Positions 35,346 to 48,300 of a stretch of 64,000 nt of DNA are shown here, in pieces. Each line of letters begins with the position of its first letter. Within the stretch, counting starts at the first letter, position 1. The DNA is from Climacteris rufus (lineage: Eukaryota; Chordata; Aves; Passeriformes; Climacteridae), in assembly GCA_013398175.1 (NCBI GenBank), contig VZRZ01000229.1, positions 63,644 to 127,643 of the forward strand, written 5' to 3'. The position numbers and the translations under genes were made by a program. The notes beneath the pieces are model-generated. The model did no database searches. It was not told the origin of the DNA and worked only from the letters and a program-made list of their open reading frames with translations.

Positions 35346-38300
35346 TTCCAGGGAATATGATCTGCCCATAGAGAAAGGCTTCAGGTAATTTCATAAAAGT
35401 CAACAGCAACAAAATTCCATAGATCAGAAAGTACTAAACTAAATGAAACACGTGAGATAACATTAACAGGGCTGCAGAGACAGGAAAGGTGGCATCCATT
35501 CTGGAAAGTATTTCAGCAGAAACAGGTAAGTACAAATTAGTAGAAAATACAGTACATGAAAATAAAAATCAGATAATTATGACCTGTGATATTCAGTGCT
35601 GATAAAGGTACTAGTAGTAGGTGTTAAAAAAATAATTCATAAAACATATTTAAGAATGTGCACACATTTGGCAGCTACAATTTGGAAATGGGTCTTTAAG
35701 AGAAAAAAAATTAAGTTCAACAATTCAGTAGTGAAGAAAAAGACAAATAAATTTTAGGAATTATTATAAAAGGAATATAAACCAAAAGAGGAACCCTATT
35801 CTGCCATAAATCCATAATGTACCCGCATATAAAATGCTGCACATATTTGTTACCTTTTAATCTTAGAAAAGATCTAAAAGTAAAAGAAAACACATAGAAA
35901 AGACCAACATGATGAGACATATGAGGAAACACTCATTATATTCAGGATGAAACCAGGAAGAGGATGGTGGGGAAGTAAAACCATGAGTGGTATCAAGCAG
36001 ATAAATAAGGAATTATTGTCCACTGTTTCTCATTAAAAAAGATGTAGAAGGGAATCTGATTAAATGACCAAATAATATTTAAAAAATGTGTTTTCTTATG
36101 CAACACATTTAAGTGGCAGAAGTCATTGCCCCAGGGCAAAAGAGCAAAAACCTATGAAAAGAGCAAAAGCTATGAAAGAAGTAAGAGAGGGCCTGTGACC
36201 CCAACCCCAGCACTGCCCATGCAGCTCCCAGGTTACTCATCAGTGAATGCCAGGAGAATGCAGCAGGAGGAACACTGAGCCACAGCTCTGGTTCTTACAC
36301 CTCATCCCCAAGGTCTCTGCTCACTGGCAGCCACAGAACCCTGGGTCTTCAGTGACAGCAGCAGCAGTTCTGAGCACGTTCAGTTGTGTCCATCTCCTGC
36401 TGACCTTTGCAGATGTTGGCTGCTGTCTCCTCTGTCTGGGTATCCATCCCTTCCTGTGCTCTCTCCCAGCAGGGCAGCCCCAGCTCTTTAGATGCTCCTG
36501 GACACCACACATCAGGTCACTCTGCTGACTTGGCAGGAATTTCACCTGAAAAGTGCTAGTGCAATTAAAACCCCTGCTCCCTTTACCATAGCTTTTAATA
36601 CCCTCATGGGAAGAGGCTACATTTTATGTAGTAATATGAGCAAGAATGATCCTGCTCATACCAAATAGGTCATCCTCCCCTAGGGGAAAAATAGCAAGAA
36701 TACAAAAAAACATTCTTTCTCCAAGAATTTGGGACCAGAACAAGCTTCTTTTAGATGGGAACAGCAAGTCACCCATCTCCTCTCCTAAAAAACTGTCCAA
36801 AAAAATGTTTATTTCATTTCAAATGGAGTGACAATTGCTAGAGTCCCAACAATTAGTCAGCAATTAACCAACCTAATCCTTACTGCTACAACCTTTATAC
36901 AGTGGCTGAGGCCAGGACAAATGCAAATACTCACAATTACTACCACCTTTTCAAATACATTTCTGCAGTGCCTGGCAGACTGGCTGATTTGTGTTTGCTC
37001 CATCTCTCCTAGCAGGGCCCTGCTCATACGTGACCTGTTTGACATTCTCCCATCAGTTCCACATTTGGGTAAAATTCTAATTTGAAGTCACATTGCTTTC
37101 ACCTTCTACCAATATTCTGCACCTTCTGGTTTCAATCATAAACTGAGAAAAACCCGATTTCCCCAAGCATTCCTCCTCCCCAGGGCTTCAAACACACGCA
37201 GGCCACAGAACAGTTAACAGTTAAATATTTTCTTGCCAATATTTTAAGAGTGCAGAAGGTTCCAAATTGCTGGTAAAATAAACAATGCCAGACTGTGAAA
37301 ACTCCTGCCTGCCATATACTCTGATGTTAACAAGAGTTTCTTTATTACTGTAACCTTTCAGAAGAGAACAAAAATTATTTCTCTACCCTAGTTCTGCCCT
37401 CAAGTAAAAGGCAAAGGAGGAAAGTGAACCATGAAAAAGCTGCATGGTAAGATATTGTGAGTTTTCCATCTTACTTCTGCATTTCATTCAGACTCAACGC
37501 TGCTGTGAATAAATAAACTTGCAGAAGATCCTAAAAGCATGGGCAAGGATTTTAAGAAGCCAAAAATTTCCTTACACAGTTTCCTGAATAACATGGATTA
37601 AACCTACATATGGGCCATCTTCCCTCCTGCAAGGATATAATAAAACAGGAAATTCAAAAGGGCAAATTTAGGATGTCTCAAGGAGACACATTATTTTCAA
37701 GCTCCTTGGTAGCCAGCTCTGTCCTCCAGGGCTTTAACTTTCCACCAATTACAGGGGCTCTGCCACTTCCTCCCTTTTAAAAATGAAGTTTTCAAACAGC
37801 ATCTCCACACAGAACTGCTGATACTCAGCAGCAAGGAGACAAATGTCTGCACAGCTCAGGGGACACCCCCTAAACCCACAGGTCACTCACAGGCCTCTCT
37901 GCTGTTCCCTGCCAGGTCCTTCTGGATGCCCAAGCCATGTGAAAAGCAGCTCAGAGCAGTGCTGCTCATCCCACATCCACCAGGATTCACCCCATCTCCC
38001 ACCCACAACATCCCCACCACAAAAATGTCCCTTTTCATGTGCACCTCTTGTTAAGGCCTCAAGGCCTCCTGACTAACTTGAAAATCAACAGGTTGCACAT
38101 TTTGCTAGTGACAAATACAGACCTCTAAGATTAGATATGTTGGTATTTTGATAAAATCTTTTAAGCTTTGGCATTGTTTCCTGACCTTTGAATGAAATAA
38201 CAACACTCAAGCTCTTGCAGAGTGTAATGATAATCAGCTAGTTAATAGAGACAAAGCAAGTGCTGTGTAAGACCAGAAAGGGAAGAGACAGCTGAGGACA

Positions 38301-40439
38301 GACAAAGGAATAGAGTCTACTGAGATTCCCAAACCAGGGTGGAAAACAGAAAAGCACCTCAGTTTCCCCAAATGTGTACAGGAGCATCCTGTGCCATTGC
38401 TGACACCAGGGTAGTAAAACAGAAATCAAAGGAGTGAGCAAGCAGGGAAGTGTGGGATCACTGCAGGGATTGCCCTGACACTTCTCATCATGAGCTTTTG
38501 TTCTACTGTGGCAGCTGTTAGCAAATGCAGTCAGAAATGAAGGTTTCAAAGAGCTGCCAGTTTTGCAAGTGGATAAAATGGGTCAGAGAACTCAGAAAAT
38601 GAAGCAACAAATAAACCAAGCTCTAACAGGAAAATACAAAACTCAATCCTGAAGTGGAAGGTATCAGTGACTTTCTACCTGCAGTGACAAGCACAAGCAA
38701 CACTGTGAATAAAATGTATGGAACAACAGAGAAGCTCTCAATGCTTTGTTTGGTCTGATTTAGAACAGACACTGCCTTGATATTATTTCTGGTTTTATGA
38801 AGAATCTTAAAAGCATATTCTGGGGGAAGAATCTTTCCCTATATAATGGAGAAAGCACAATATAATACTGAAGAAAGGTATCTCTAGACAAGGTGCCACA
38901 AGGCAGCTTCCAGGGTAATTCCTGCAGGCACAGAGCAGGCCAAGGACACCACCTTACAGTAACAGGATCCAACACATCTGGGAAATTTAAATTGATTTTT
39001 TAATGCCAGAATTTATTTTTTTATGCCAGAAAACAGGGGCAGGCCAGCTGAAAAGAACCCAAGCATTTATTATACCTTGATTTCAATACCAGGTATCCTC
39101 AGCAGGGCCCAAACATTTCACCCAGGTGTGTTGGTTCCACAGATACTGTTTCTAGAACAACTACATTAAAAACAACCTGAGAAAGAGACCCCTATTTCAA
39201 AACTCCCTGTGCTGGTAAAGCTAAATTTGCATCATTATGTGCACTGTTTGTTCCAGACATCATCACAGTTGAGATAATTCAAGGTAACATTCCATACACA
39301 TCCATTGTCCTACATATTTAAGTTACTAAGATTCCAGACTCAAAGAATTTACTCTGACAAAGTACCTGACATTATTATTTATTTATGGAATGACAAAGTA
39401 CTGGAAACTTGCTGTGAATTTTCAACTCTTTGGGAAAAGATCAAGGGTTTACGAACTTTTTTTTTGTGATGTTCTTGAAACAATAATTTCAGGTAAAATT
39501 GATTACATAATGCCTGGTATCCTATTAAAAAAAAAACAACCAACACAAAAACCATACAGAGCATTGTCTATCTCACTGCTTTGGCAAGGGTTTAGTTTAT
39601 TCAGTTTTTTTTAAAAGGGAACACTAGAAACTGGTGAGATTTTATATATTCTAAGCGGTCATCAAAAATCACAACATTTTTCTCCTTAAAATGTCCTAGT
39701 AAAGCATTTTAAAATATACATAGATCATTTGAAACTAAAATTTCTCTTTTTTAATTTTTTAGGGTTTTTTAAAAACCTTTTTCAACTGTACTGAACACTA
39801 TCCTCTTATCTCATATCCCAATCCATTTCCTCAAACAAAATCAGTACCTTCTCTGCAATATTTTGTTTCAATACATTTCCTTCATCCCAACTCCCCATCC
39901 CAGCCCCAAAATACTGCACCCACTCTCCTTCTGCTGTGTTATCTCTCAAAAATGTAGTTTCTGTTCTGTGCATCCCAAATCAACTCCATGACTTCCCATG
40001 AGATTTTAGAGATAGGCCTGGAAAGGAGCCCTGAGCATCCCAGTATAGCAGCTTCTCACTGCAGGTGAGCCACTACTTCAATTCACACAAAGATCAAGTT
40101 CTATTTTAGAATTGTACCAATTTTACACCCTGTCCTCTCTTCCCCTAAAGCCATTCTGCAACCTTGCTGCTCTCACTCCACCCATGACTTCTGAGTCTTT
40201 AGTTACAAGGGTCAAGCTTTTTGTTCTTCACAGTAGGAATAACTTAAACAGAATTAAACTGAGTTTAGGAAATTCTGTAGCTACTGTAAGGTAAATTGGT
40301 ATTTTAAATCAACTGAAATCTTCTAATTGTGAAAACAGTATCAAGACAGAAAATGGTGTTCAAGTTCCCAGTGCAGTTCTCAGTTATAGGTATTGATTCT
40401 GATGCTGTTACTTCAGATGTACATGAGTGTAATTGAGAG

Positions 40440-40690
40440 CAAATTAGGGGTCACTGGGTATAAACAGCTCTGGCTAAAAGTGCAACAAAGGCTGTATTGT
40501 GCTAAGCACAGCAGAGCCAATAAACGAATTCAAAAGACACCTAGATGTGTTCCTGGAAAAAAAAGGGGGCAGGGGTCTAAGTGGTCTGGTGGGAAAACAG
40601 GAAAGTGAGATTATGATAAATTAAAACAGGCTTGGCATGCTGGGCTTGACAGCCCCTCCCAGTCTTATCTCTTTGGCAGCTTTTAGAACT
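40440..40690 (+). repeat. Possible old LINE 3' end
   Basis: The order 'gcagagccaataaacgaatt', 'caaaagacacctagatgtgt', 'tcctgg' and a later 'cttggcatgctgggcttgac' resembles the 3' end of sauropsid CR1-like elements. Too diverged for a firm call. Confidence 0.35.
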
Positions 40691-40879
40691 TTTATTCATT
40701 ATAAAATGGATTGTTATTTTGCACTGAAAACAACTGTAAGTCATTTCAGTAGCAGAATGGCATCACAACCAACGTGGGTAAAGTGAGCCTACAACAAGTT
40801 ACAGGGAGGGGAAAAAAGTCTGATGGATCTTTCTGAGACACCACAGGATTTGCACCCACCAGTATCAGTGTGGGCTGTT

Positions 40880-40975
40880 AGGAGGAGGGGTGTTGGGGTT
40901 TGTGCTGGTTTTTTCTGGTTTGGGGTTTTTTGGGTGGTTGAAAGTCTTTCTTTTATTTATTTATTTTAACCTCAT
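40880..40975. repeat. G/T-rich low-complexity tract with a TTTA run
   Basis: Several G runs (GGGG, GGGG, GGGG, GGG) separated by T-rich loops, then ttttatttatttatttt. One loop exceeds 20 bases, so a G-quadruplex is only a weak possibility. Confidence 0.6.
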
Positions 40976-42723
40976 ACCTCTTGTCATCAGCTGAAATCCT
41001 GTTCCAGGGAACTCCAGCCCCTACAAGTCCTCCTGATCAACTCTGCAGTTTCATCTAAGGGTATTAAAATACACTTAAACTTATAACAACTTTTATATCC
41101 ACACAGTTACTAAAGCACCATACTGAGATCAGCCAGGTTAATACCCAGGTAGCTCCAGAACTCTGTCAGGAATAAAACAGCAGCAATGTCCAGTCCTGAG
41201 AGAATTCCCTATCCAAACTGATGAGGCAGCTGCCAGTTTGCACAGTGCAAATCTATTCCCTGCAAGCCACGAGGTGGAGATCTCTGGCAAAGCAGGATCC
41301 AAAGGAAGTCTTTTACCCAGCCTAATGTTACTATTAACACTTGGAGCCATTGCATCAAGCCAATTTTTCTGTTTGTTTTTAAAGTTTGATAGAAATGTCA
41401 CTAGTGGAAAAATTAAGTAAAGAGCACTGGTTAGCCACAGAACTGGACACACCTGGCTGCAAACCCACCAAAAGAGACTGACTTCATTAGTACTAGGGAC
41501 AGCAGAGTAAAATTTATATCTGAAATATGCCTGCACCAGTAGAATTTGCTGAGGCCACAGGCTCTCCCTGTGTTTTTACAGCTGTGTCAAGTTTGGGTTT
41601 CTGACTCTTGCCGACATTCAGCAGTGCTGAAGGAGCTCAGGCTAACAGGTCCCAAAACTTTGTAGCAGAGATTTAGATCTCAGCAGTTTTAACAACCAGG
41701 TTTTGAAATAATACAAACTCCACTTGTAGTGGGAGCTGATGGAAATGAGCAGTTAAAATGCTGGACATTCTGCCTCTTTTGGCTCCAATGAACCAGGGAA
41801 GAGCAGAGGGCACATTCAATAAACCATCAGTATCACTGCAGGAATACAGTGGCCATTTTCTGCATCCAGGGTTGGAATTGCTGCTGGCTTGGAAACAAGC
41901 TAAAGAACTGCAACTTTGTATGTCAGCAAGTTAAACTAATTACATCAGCCAGCAATTCCATACAGGTGCCCTGCCACTTGTACCACAACACAGGAATTGG
42001 AGTTAAATCTTGACCTTTGATACACTGCATGAGAGAAAAAGCAAGGAATGGAATTCCTTAACCTCCTAGGATCTATGCAGATGATAATTCAGTGCTCTGA
42101 ACATATTCAGTAAAGTTTCATTTACTTCTGAGAAAGGGTCAGATCTGAAATTTGAAAGCATCAACAGAAGAACATTAATGTCACCTTTCTATCTACTATT
42201 CTTGATGTGTTTGGCTACCTTCTTTTGGAGGCAGAATATTTACTGATTGCAGGACTGTATTACTTGAAACTAAATTGCTGTTACACATATTCCTCCATCA
42301 GGTCACAAACCCTCTGTCATTACCCCAGCTTCAGCTTAAAAGAATCATTAGGCATAAATAGATCAAGATTAATAAGGAGAATGCAGCACTAGGGAAACTG
42401 CCCTTTCCTGGTCACTTAAAACTCCTTTCAATTTGCTAAAGGTGAGAGGTGAGAAAGAGTTCAATCAAGATACAGTTATGTGAAGGGAAGGAAGGTAAGT
42501 GGAGAAGAGTGAACAAGCAAGGAAAAAACAGGAACTGCCCTTGCAGGGGCACAGGTGAAGTGGGACATGAAGCCAGAAGCACTGGCACTGAGGAAGGAAA
42601 ATAAAGCAATGATAAGGAGCAAGGGAGCTGGTAACATTTTCAAACATCAGTGCATAAATAATTTTCATCTAACATACAGTAAGTACTACCAGAAAAGACT
42701 AAGAAGTTTGTCCACCTCCCAGC

Positions 42724-43128
42724 AAAATCCCAAAAGTTTTGAGTTGGAGTGACCTCAAAGCCCAACCTGTCCCACCCCTGCCATGGGCAGGGACACCTCC
42801 CACTGTCCCAGGCTGCTCCAAGCCCTGTCCAGCCTGGCCTTGGGCACTGCCAGGGATGGGGCAGCCACAGCTTCTCTGGGCACCCTGTGCCAGGGCCTGC
42901 CCACCCTCCCAGGGAAGGATTCCCTCCCTATCTCTAACCTAAATTCCCTCTCTTTCGAAGTGAAGCCATCCCCCCCTGTCCTGTCACTGCAGCTCCTGAG
43001 GAAAGGTCCCTCTCTGGCTTCCCTGCACCCCTTCAGATTCTGGAAAGGTGCTACACAACCTTCTCTCCTCCAGGCTGAACAGCCCCAACTTTCTCAGCCT
43101 GTCTCAACAGGGGACTGGCTCTGAATAA
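42724..43128 (-). repeat. CR1 LINE 3' portion, longest recent copy
   Basis: About 400 bases of antisense CR1 on the plus strand: 'gggacacctcccactgtccc', 'ggcagccacagcttctctgg', 'ctttcgaagtgaagccatcc', 'tctctcctccaggctgaaca', 'gccccaactttctcagcctg'. It extends further 5' than the other recent copies here and includes part of the ORF2 end. The open frames at 42739-43124 come from this repeat. Confidence 0.95.
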
Positions 43129-45214
43129 AGACTGAAAGGTCAGGATAAAATACAAGATGAAAGAAAAAACCAAACCACACCACACCACTAGGAGACAATA
43201 AAAGCCCTCACTAAGACTACAGTGTAGAGAACAGTCCTGATTTCCAAATTTCCCACCTAGGAGAGTCCACTCTGCTTTCTCACACATGGATAAAACAGAG
43301 ACATCGACGGGTTTTTCATACTTTGGGGAATTTTATGGGGCAAGGGAATAGTTTAGTTTGCATAAACAGAAACCCTGTGCACCCCTTTACAAGGAACTGA
43401 CTGTAAGCACTATCTTTTTTCCCCCTAAGGTTTACTGCAAAGCTCTCAATACAGACCTAACCTGCAGCATGTGCAGTCCTGCCTTGCTTGGAAGGGCAGC
43501 AAACAGCCAGCTCTGCTTCTCTTGCTGTCTGCTGCTTCCAGCCCTGCATGGAAAACTGCAAGATGGCACTTGAGGTTTTTTCATGTAAGACAAAATCAGG
43601 GTCAAAAGAAACAGACAAATAATTTTCTGTTCCAAAGGTTCATTTTCTCTGTGCGCAGATGGAATCAGAGATTTCCAGGTGCTTTGGGAGGTGACATGTA
43701 TTGCTGGGGCTTCTTTTGATTTGGGAGGGTTTTCTGGTTTTCAAGAACAACCTTGAATTGACACCCAGAGCACAGATCTGAGCTGTGTGTAGTTCCTACA
43801 GAAAGCAGAATCAACCAGTGGTATGATATGGAAGGCACTGGGTAAGGACAAAAATGCAGAAGCTCTTTCATTCAGTCTTTTCCTCCAGTACTTCTGATTT
43901 GTCTAGGCTGACTCACACTGCCCTACCAGAAAGAGGAGATTCCCATACTGAAAGTCATGCAAATACATTAATATAGCAAAAAATTCTTAGATGTACAAAC
44001 TTAGATTTAATCCAAAAGAAGATGAAGAGGGTGTCCTGTCTTTAAAGGCAACATGTAACAAAGTAAAGCCATGGAATTCCCAACAACTAGGAAAAGCCCC
44101 TGCTGCTGATGGAGCAACTGAGCCAACACTTTCTACAATTACACACAAAATAAAGGATCAGAGAGAAACTTCTTGAATTACTAATGGGATTGCACCCCAA
44201 ATCCTAACTCAGTGGGTAATTCCCTTGTTTGGCACTGAAAGGAACTCCCTGGCAGCCTCTCCAACAGAACTGACAACTAAGTCTTGACAATATGCCATTG
44301 CTGCCATATGAAAACTGTCACTTCTCTAACAGCATCATTTATTTTACTCATAGACAAACCTCTGTTTAATCACTGAACAGTTCTTTTCCACAACACAGGA
44401 GATCTTTCCCAGCCCTGTTCTCCCACAGAAGTGCCCTGAATAGGGGCAGCCTCACCTGTATCAGGTCTGTTGTCACCTACCTCCACTGCCTCTGCAATGC
44501 CTTCTCCCAAGGCAATCACCATCACAGGGCTGGAGAAACACATTTACAGACCTTAAGGACAGAAATTACCATTACAACCAACTACCACAACCTTCCTCAG
44601 AACAGGCCAGAACGATCCAACCTTCCTCTTCCTTCAAACTTGCAAGTGAACTCTTCTTGGAGCTACTCTCTCCCTAGAGCATTGGGTTTTTTGATAAAGA
44701 CCAGGTACACTGGGAATCCAAAATGAAAAACACACTGAGGACTAGTTATAGTCATGTGCAGAAGTTGACATAAAAACCTTATTGACTGACTTTGCTCTTA
44801 CCATTTTAGACACAGGGAAAACTCAAAGCTCTGTTGGAATTACTGAAGTTGTGGTTATAGACTTGGCACCAGTCACATTTCTCCCTACCCCAGCTGCTTA
44901 TTCCTTCCCCCAAATGCTCATTCTGTTGTAGCAGCATCCATTTCTGCAATCATATCCAAACCAGGTAGGAAATTCATTTCAGACAAATCAATACATCCAG
45001 GCCATGATGCACTTTCAGAAACGAGGTCAGTGCTCAATGCAGCAGCTGAGGGAATGGATGGTCAGGAGTGAGGGCTGCATGTACCAGCTTGAGCAGCAAA
45101 GAAATCACCCAGCAGCTGCAGGGTGGTTCTCAGGCATTCTACTAAAGCATGCAAAGGCACAAAAGCATTGAGAGATGGGAATGCCCACGAAGAAGAGCAG
45201 CAGAGAGGACTTAC

Positions 45215-45323
45215 CCCCATGACCTTGCCACGCTGCTCCACGTCCTCCCACATGCAGTGCACGATGTAGCGGCACATGTACTTCCCCGTGCGGCCCTCCT
45301 GCTTCAGGCGCACCAGGCACATC
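45215..45323 (-). CDS. UQCC1: UQCC1 coding exon, fourth from the end
   Basis: 109 bases: one base completing a Trp codon, then 36 residues, MCLVRLKQEGRTGKYMCRYI followed by VHCMWEDVEQRGKVMG. The human segment is almost the same (MCLVRMKQEGRSGKYMCRII). This is the most conserved stretch of the chaperone domain. The acceptor is CTCTTGCAG|GATGTG and the donor CATGGGG|GTAAGT. The exon is CpG-rich compared with its flanks. Confidence 0.97.
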
Positions 45324-48300
45324 CTGCAAGAGCACACAGCACTCACTGCCCCGGCTCTGCTCGCCAGCAAACACTCAGCTCAACACACTGCAGCTCCTTT
45401 AAGATTGTCCTCACACTCTGTGTTTGTGATCAGGAAAAATATACTCACGGTTTGTTGGTTTTTTTTAAGAAACCATCACAAACTCGGGAGCTGAATCTGC
45501 TGGATTTTGGCCAATCCAGCCGTGGAAGAGTGACAGTGGACTCTATTCTTGTTGACAGTACTGTAATCTAGTTAAACACTACTGTAACCTAAATTCCTCA
45601 GCCTGAAGAACACCTCACCCTCTGGAGCAGGAACACATGGCTTGTCTAATCCCAGGCTCTGAGCCAGCTGTAGCTCAGCTTGGTGCACTCCAGTGCTGTA
45701 AGAGCCCCGTTAGCCAAGCTGAGAAAGCTTAAGCAAGTTACAGACTTCAACCCATTCACATCAGCAATGTCCTAAATTATTTCAGCTACAGGGGTCTTTG
45801 GGTACATGTCCAGCCACCTGGCAAAACCCCACATGCAGAACATGCAGGACAAACTCAGAGGTTTGTAAGTGCATTGGGGGATCTTAATGAGAATATCATG
45901 AGTTGAGTTGATTTACTCTTTTTTTAACTTGAACTTCATTGCTGCTGTTCTGTCTACAAAATAAAATAACCTCTTTTTTTGCCTCTTACAAAACATCTGT
46001 AAAAGCATGAAGTGAAACTCAGGCTGATTCCTCACCAGGCTGGGACCAGTCCCATCACCTGTCCCATCTTCTCTACCTCATTCAGCAATTCTGCTCCTGT
46101 GCTGAAAGGCAGAAGTGCCTGTCCAGGACTGACTGAGTGACTGCAGACGAGGTGATGCTCAAACACTGCAGCTGAGAGCAGCCACTGCCTTTCACAGACA
46201 TGCTACAGGTGGGAAACTGCTCCTGTAAAACCAAGACAGCAGAGCTGCTGGAGGCCACTGTGCAGCTGGTGCACACTAACAGTGGTGAACATGCGACAAG
46301 AGCTAAAAGGAAAAAAGGATTTTTTTAAATAGGTTCACTTCTTTAGTGAATATAAGCTCTACAGGCATTAAAAGTATTTGGTGACCCATGAATGCCAGCT
46401 CTTCAGGGAAAATAATAAACACCTGAAGCATGACAAGATCACCTGTAAAAAGACAGATGTCAATCTTTATGATGGGTTTGCTCTTGTGTATGGATTAGTA
46501 AAGGAAATATACTTCTTAACCTGCAAAAGAAGCAAAACTTACTGCCAGCAACAGTCACAGAGAAAACAACTGAAGGTAACAAAACTGCAGCAGTCCTAGA
46601 TTTTTTTTGCCAGTTAGAACCACTAATGCAATGAGGATGGTATCAAAATGCAAATGCAATGGGGATGGTATCAAAACCAAATCCTCACTTTCTCACAGAA
46701 GGATGACAAAGCTTTCTGCTCAAACAGTGCTCAGAGAACAGAGCTATCAGAGGACGAGCCCCTCCTCAAAGCAAATGCACAAAGAGCTTAACACTCTTGT
46801 TGTGCTTCTACCAGTTTCAAAACCTTTATTCCTCTTGTGCATTTACACAACTGAACTGTACAAAGAAGTGAATTACTGAATTCAACATTTTTACCCACTC
46901 TTAACAAGTCAAGGAGAAAAAGACTCAGTTTAAAAGACTAATTTTGGGCTAAAAAGAGCATTTATGTACTTCTCTTGCTGAATACATGAACTCAGGGGCA
47001 AAAAACTCGGAGGCAAGAAAGCCTCACCCTGAGCATAAACAGTGGTTCCTATGCTGTGTGCCTGCAGTGGTGGAGGAGCAGGAGGAGGGAGCAGTGCACA
47101 GACCAACAGGTCACTGATGAGCAGGACTGGAGTGCTGTTCAGAGGAAACCCTGCTCCTCATGGAGCCTCAAAGGCAGCTCTGTGTTTGGATGCATAGTGC
47201 TGTCACAGAGCTGTTCTGCAGCACCACGAGTGAGATCATGGAATTCTGCAGCTTATTTGGAAGTTTGGTAGTTTGTTACTACACCTGCTGTCTGAGGCAA
47301 CACAGACACAGACTCTTTAAAGCCTATAAAGCTCCTGAGCAGATCACCAGGGTGTGAAACATTTCATTGTTTCACTGCACAACCTGTTCTGTACTTTAGT
47401 CTAATACTGACTCATCTTCATCAAACCCTGAAAGGAAAACTACTCCGAAGTATCTTTAGGAAGCTGCCTACCTCACATGGGTTGGGATGGATAATTTTTG
47501 CTGTATTTAAGGTATGCAGAGAGATCATGTTAGAAGAAAATGGTATGAAAGGATAGCTGAAAAGGATCAGGAGCATCTGTAACTCAGCCCATCTCAGCTG
47601 AGATGTTGCAGTTTCCCACAACAGCCTCAGCTACAACTGCTTCTGTCAGTGTTCCCAGAGTGACAGAGTGGCTGAAACAGCAGAAGTTGTGGCTGACAGC
47701 CCCTGATCACTGCTGTGAGGTGCCCTGTGCCATGCACCAAGGTGTGATGGGCCATTAAGGGCAAAGCCCACTCGGAGCTTCCTGCTGGTCCCTGCACTTG
47801 GCCACTCATTTCTGCTTCCTCAGTTGCCAGAGCAGCTGTTTCTGGAGCTATGCTATAGCTGTTCAGAGAAATTACTCTGGCTTAACAACACAGGTATCAA
47901 CACCATTTCTGAAAGGCTTTACTCTGCTTAACCCACTCATGAACAGCCAGCAGCTTGGGGGACAGCAGGAAGCTCCTGAACTGACTTTTCCACCAGCTCA
48001 GTTGTGACATTACCCTGCAGAGAATGATGATAACCAGCACAATTCTGAACAGGTCCTAACTAGGTTTGCTTGTTCTCCTGGGCCCCAGCCTGGCAGCTCC
48101 CCCACTGCTCCATCCCCAGTCTGGGGACCAGCAGACAGAACCCAGCCTGGCTGTGCAGCTCCTCTCCCCTGGGGCCTTTTTGCTTAGGCTGTTGTAGCCC
48201 ATTCCCTCATGTAAAGGCAGGACCAATTAAATGCTTAAGACATCACAAATAAACTTATTCTTAAAATCTCTCTCAAGCAAGACTATTCTGATGCAACTAG

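Larger units (their letters stand above)
29357..45214 (-). other. UQCC1: UQCC1 large intron (15.9 kb)
   Basis: The largest intron in the window. Repeats recognised: CR1 pieces at 32262-32512, 35192-35345 and 42724-43128, a possible LINE 3' end at 40440-40690, a 13-bp direct repeat (30383-30408) and a G/T-rich tract (40880-40975). The rest is AT-rich unique sequence, for example 30560-31100, 33420-34130, 36540-37700 and 39000-40020. No coding segment with family resemblance was found on either strand. Confidence 0.85.

Noticed and set aside
40880..40945. G-quadruplex
   Set aside because: The G runs are separated by one loop of more than 20 bases, so a stable structure is unlikely; kept only as low-complexity sequence.
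42739..43124. Three overlapping plus-strand open frames
   Set aside because: All fall within an antisense CR1 copy; none is a host gene.
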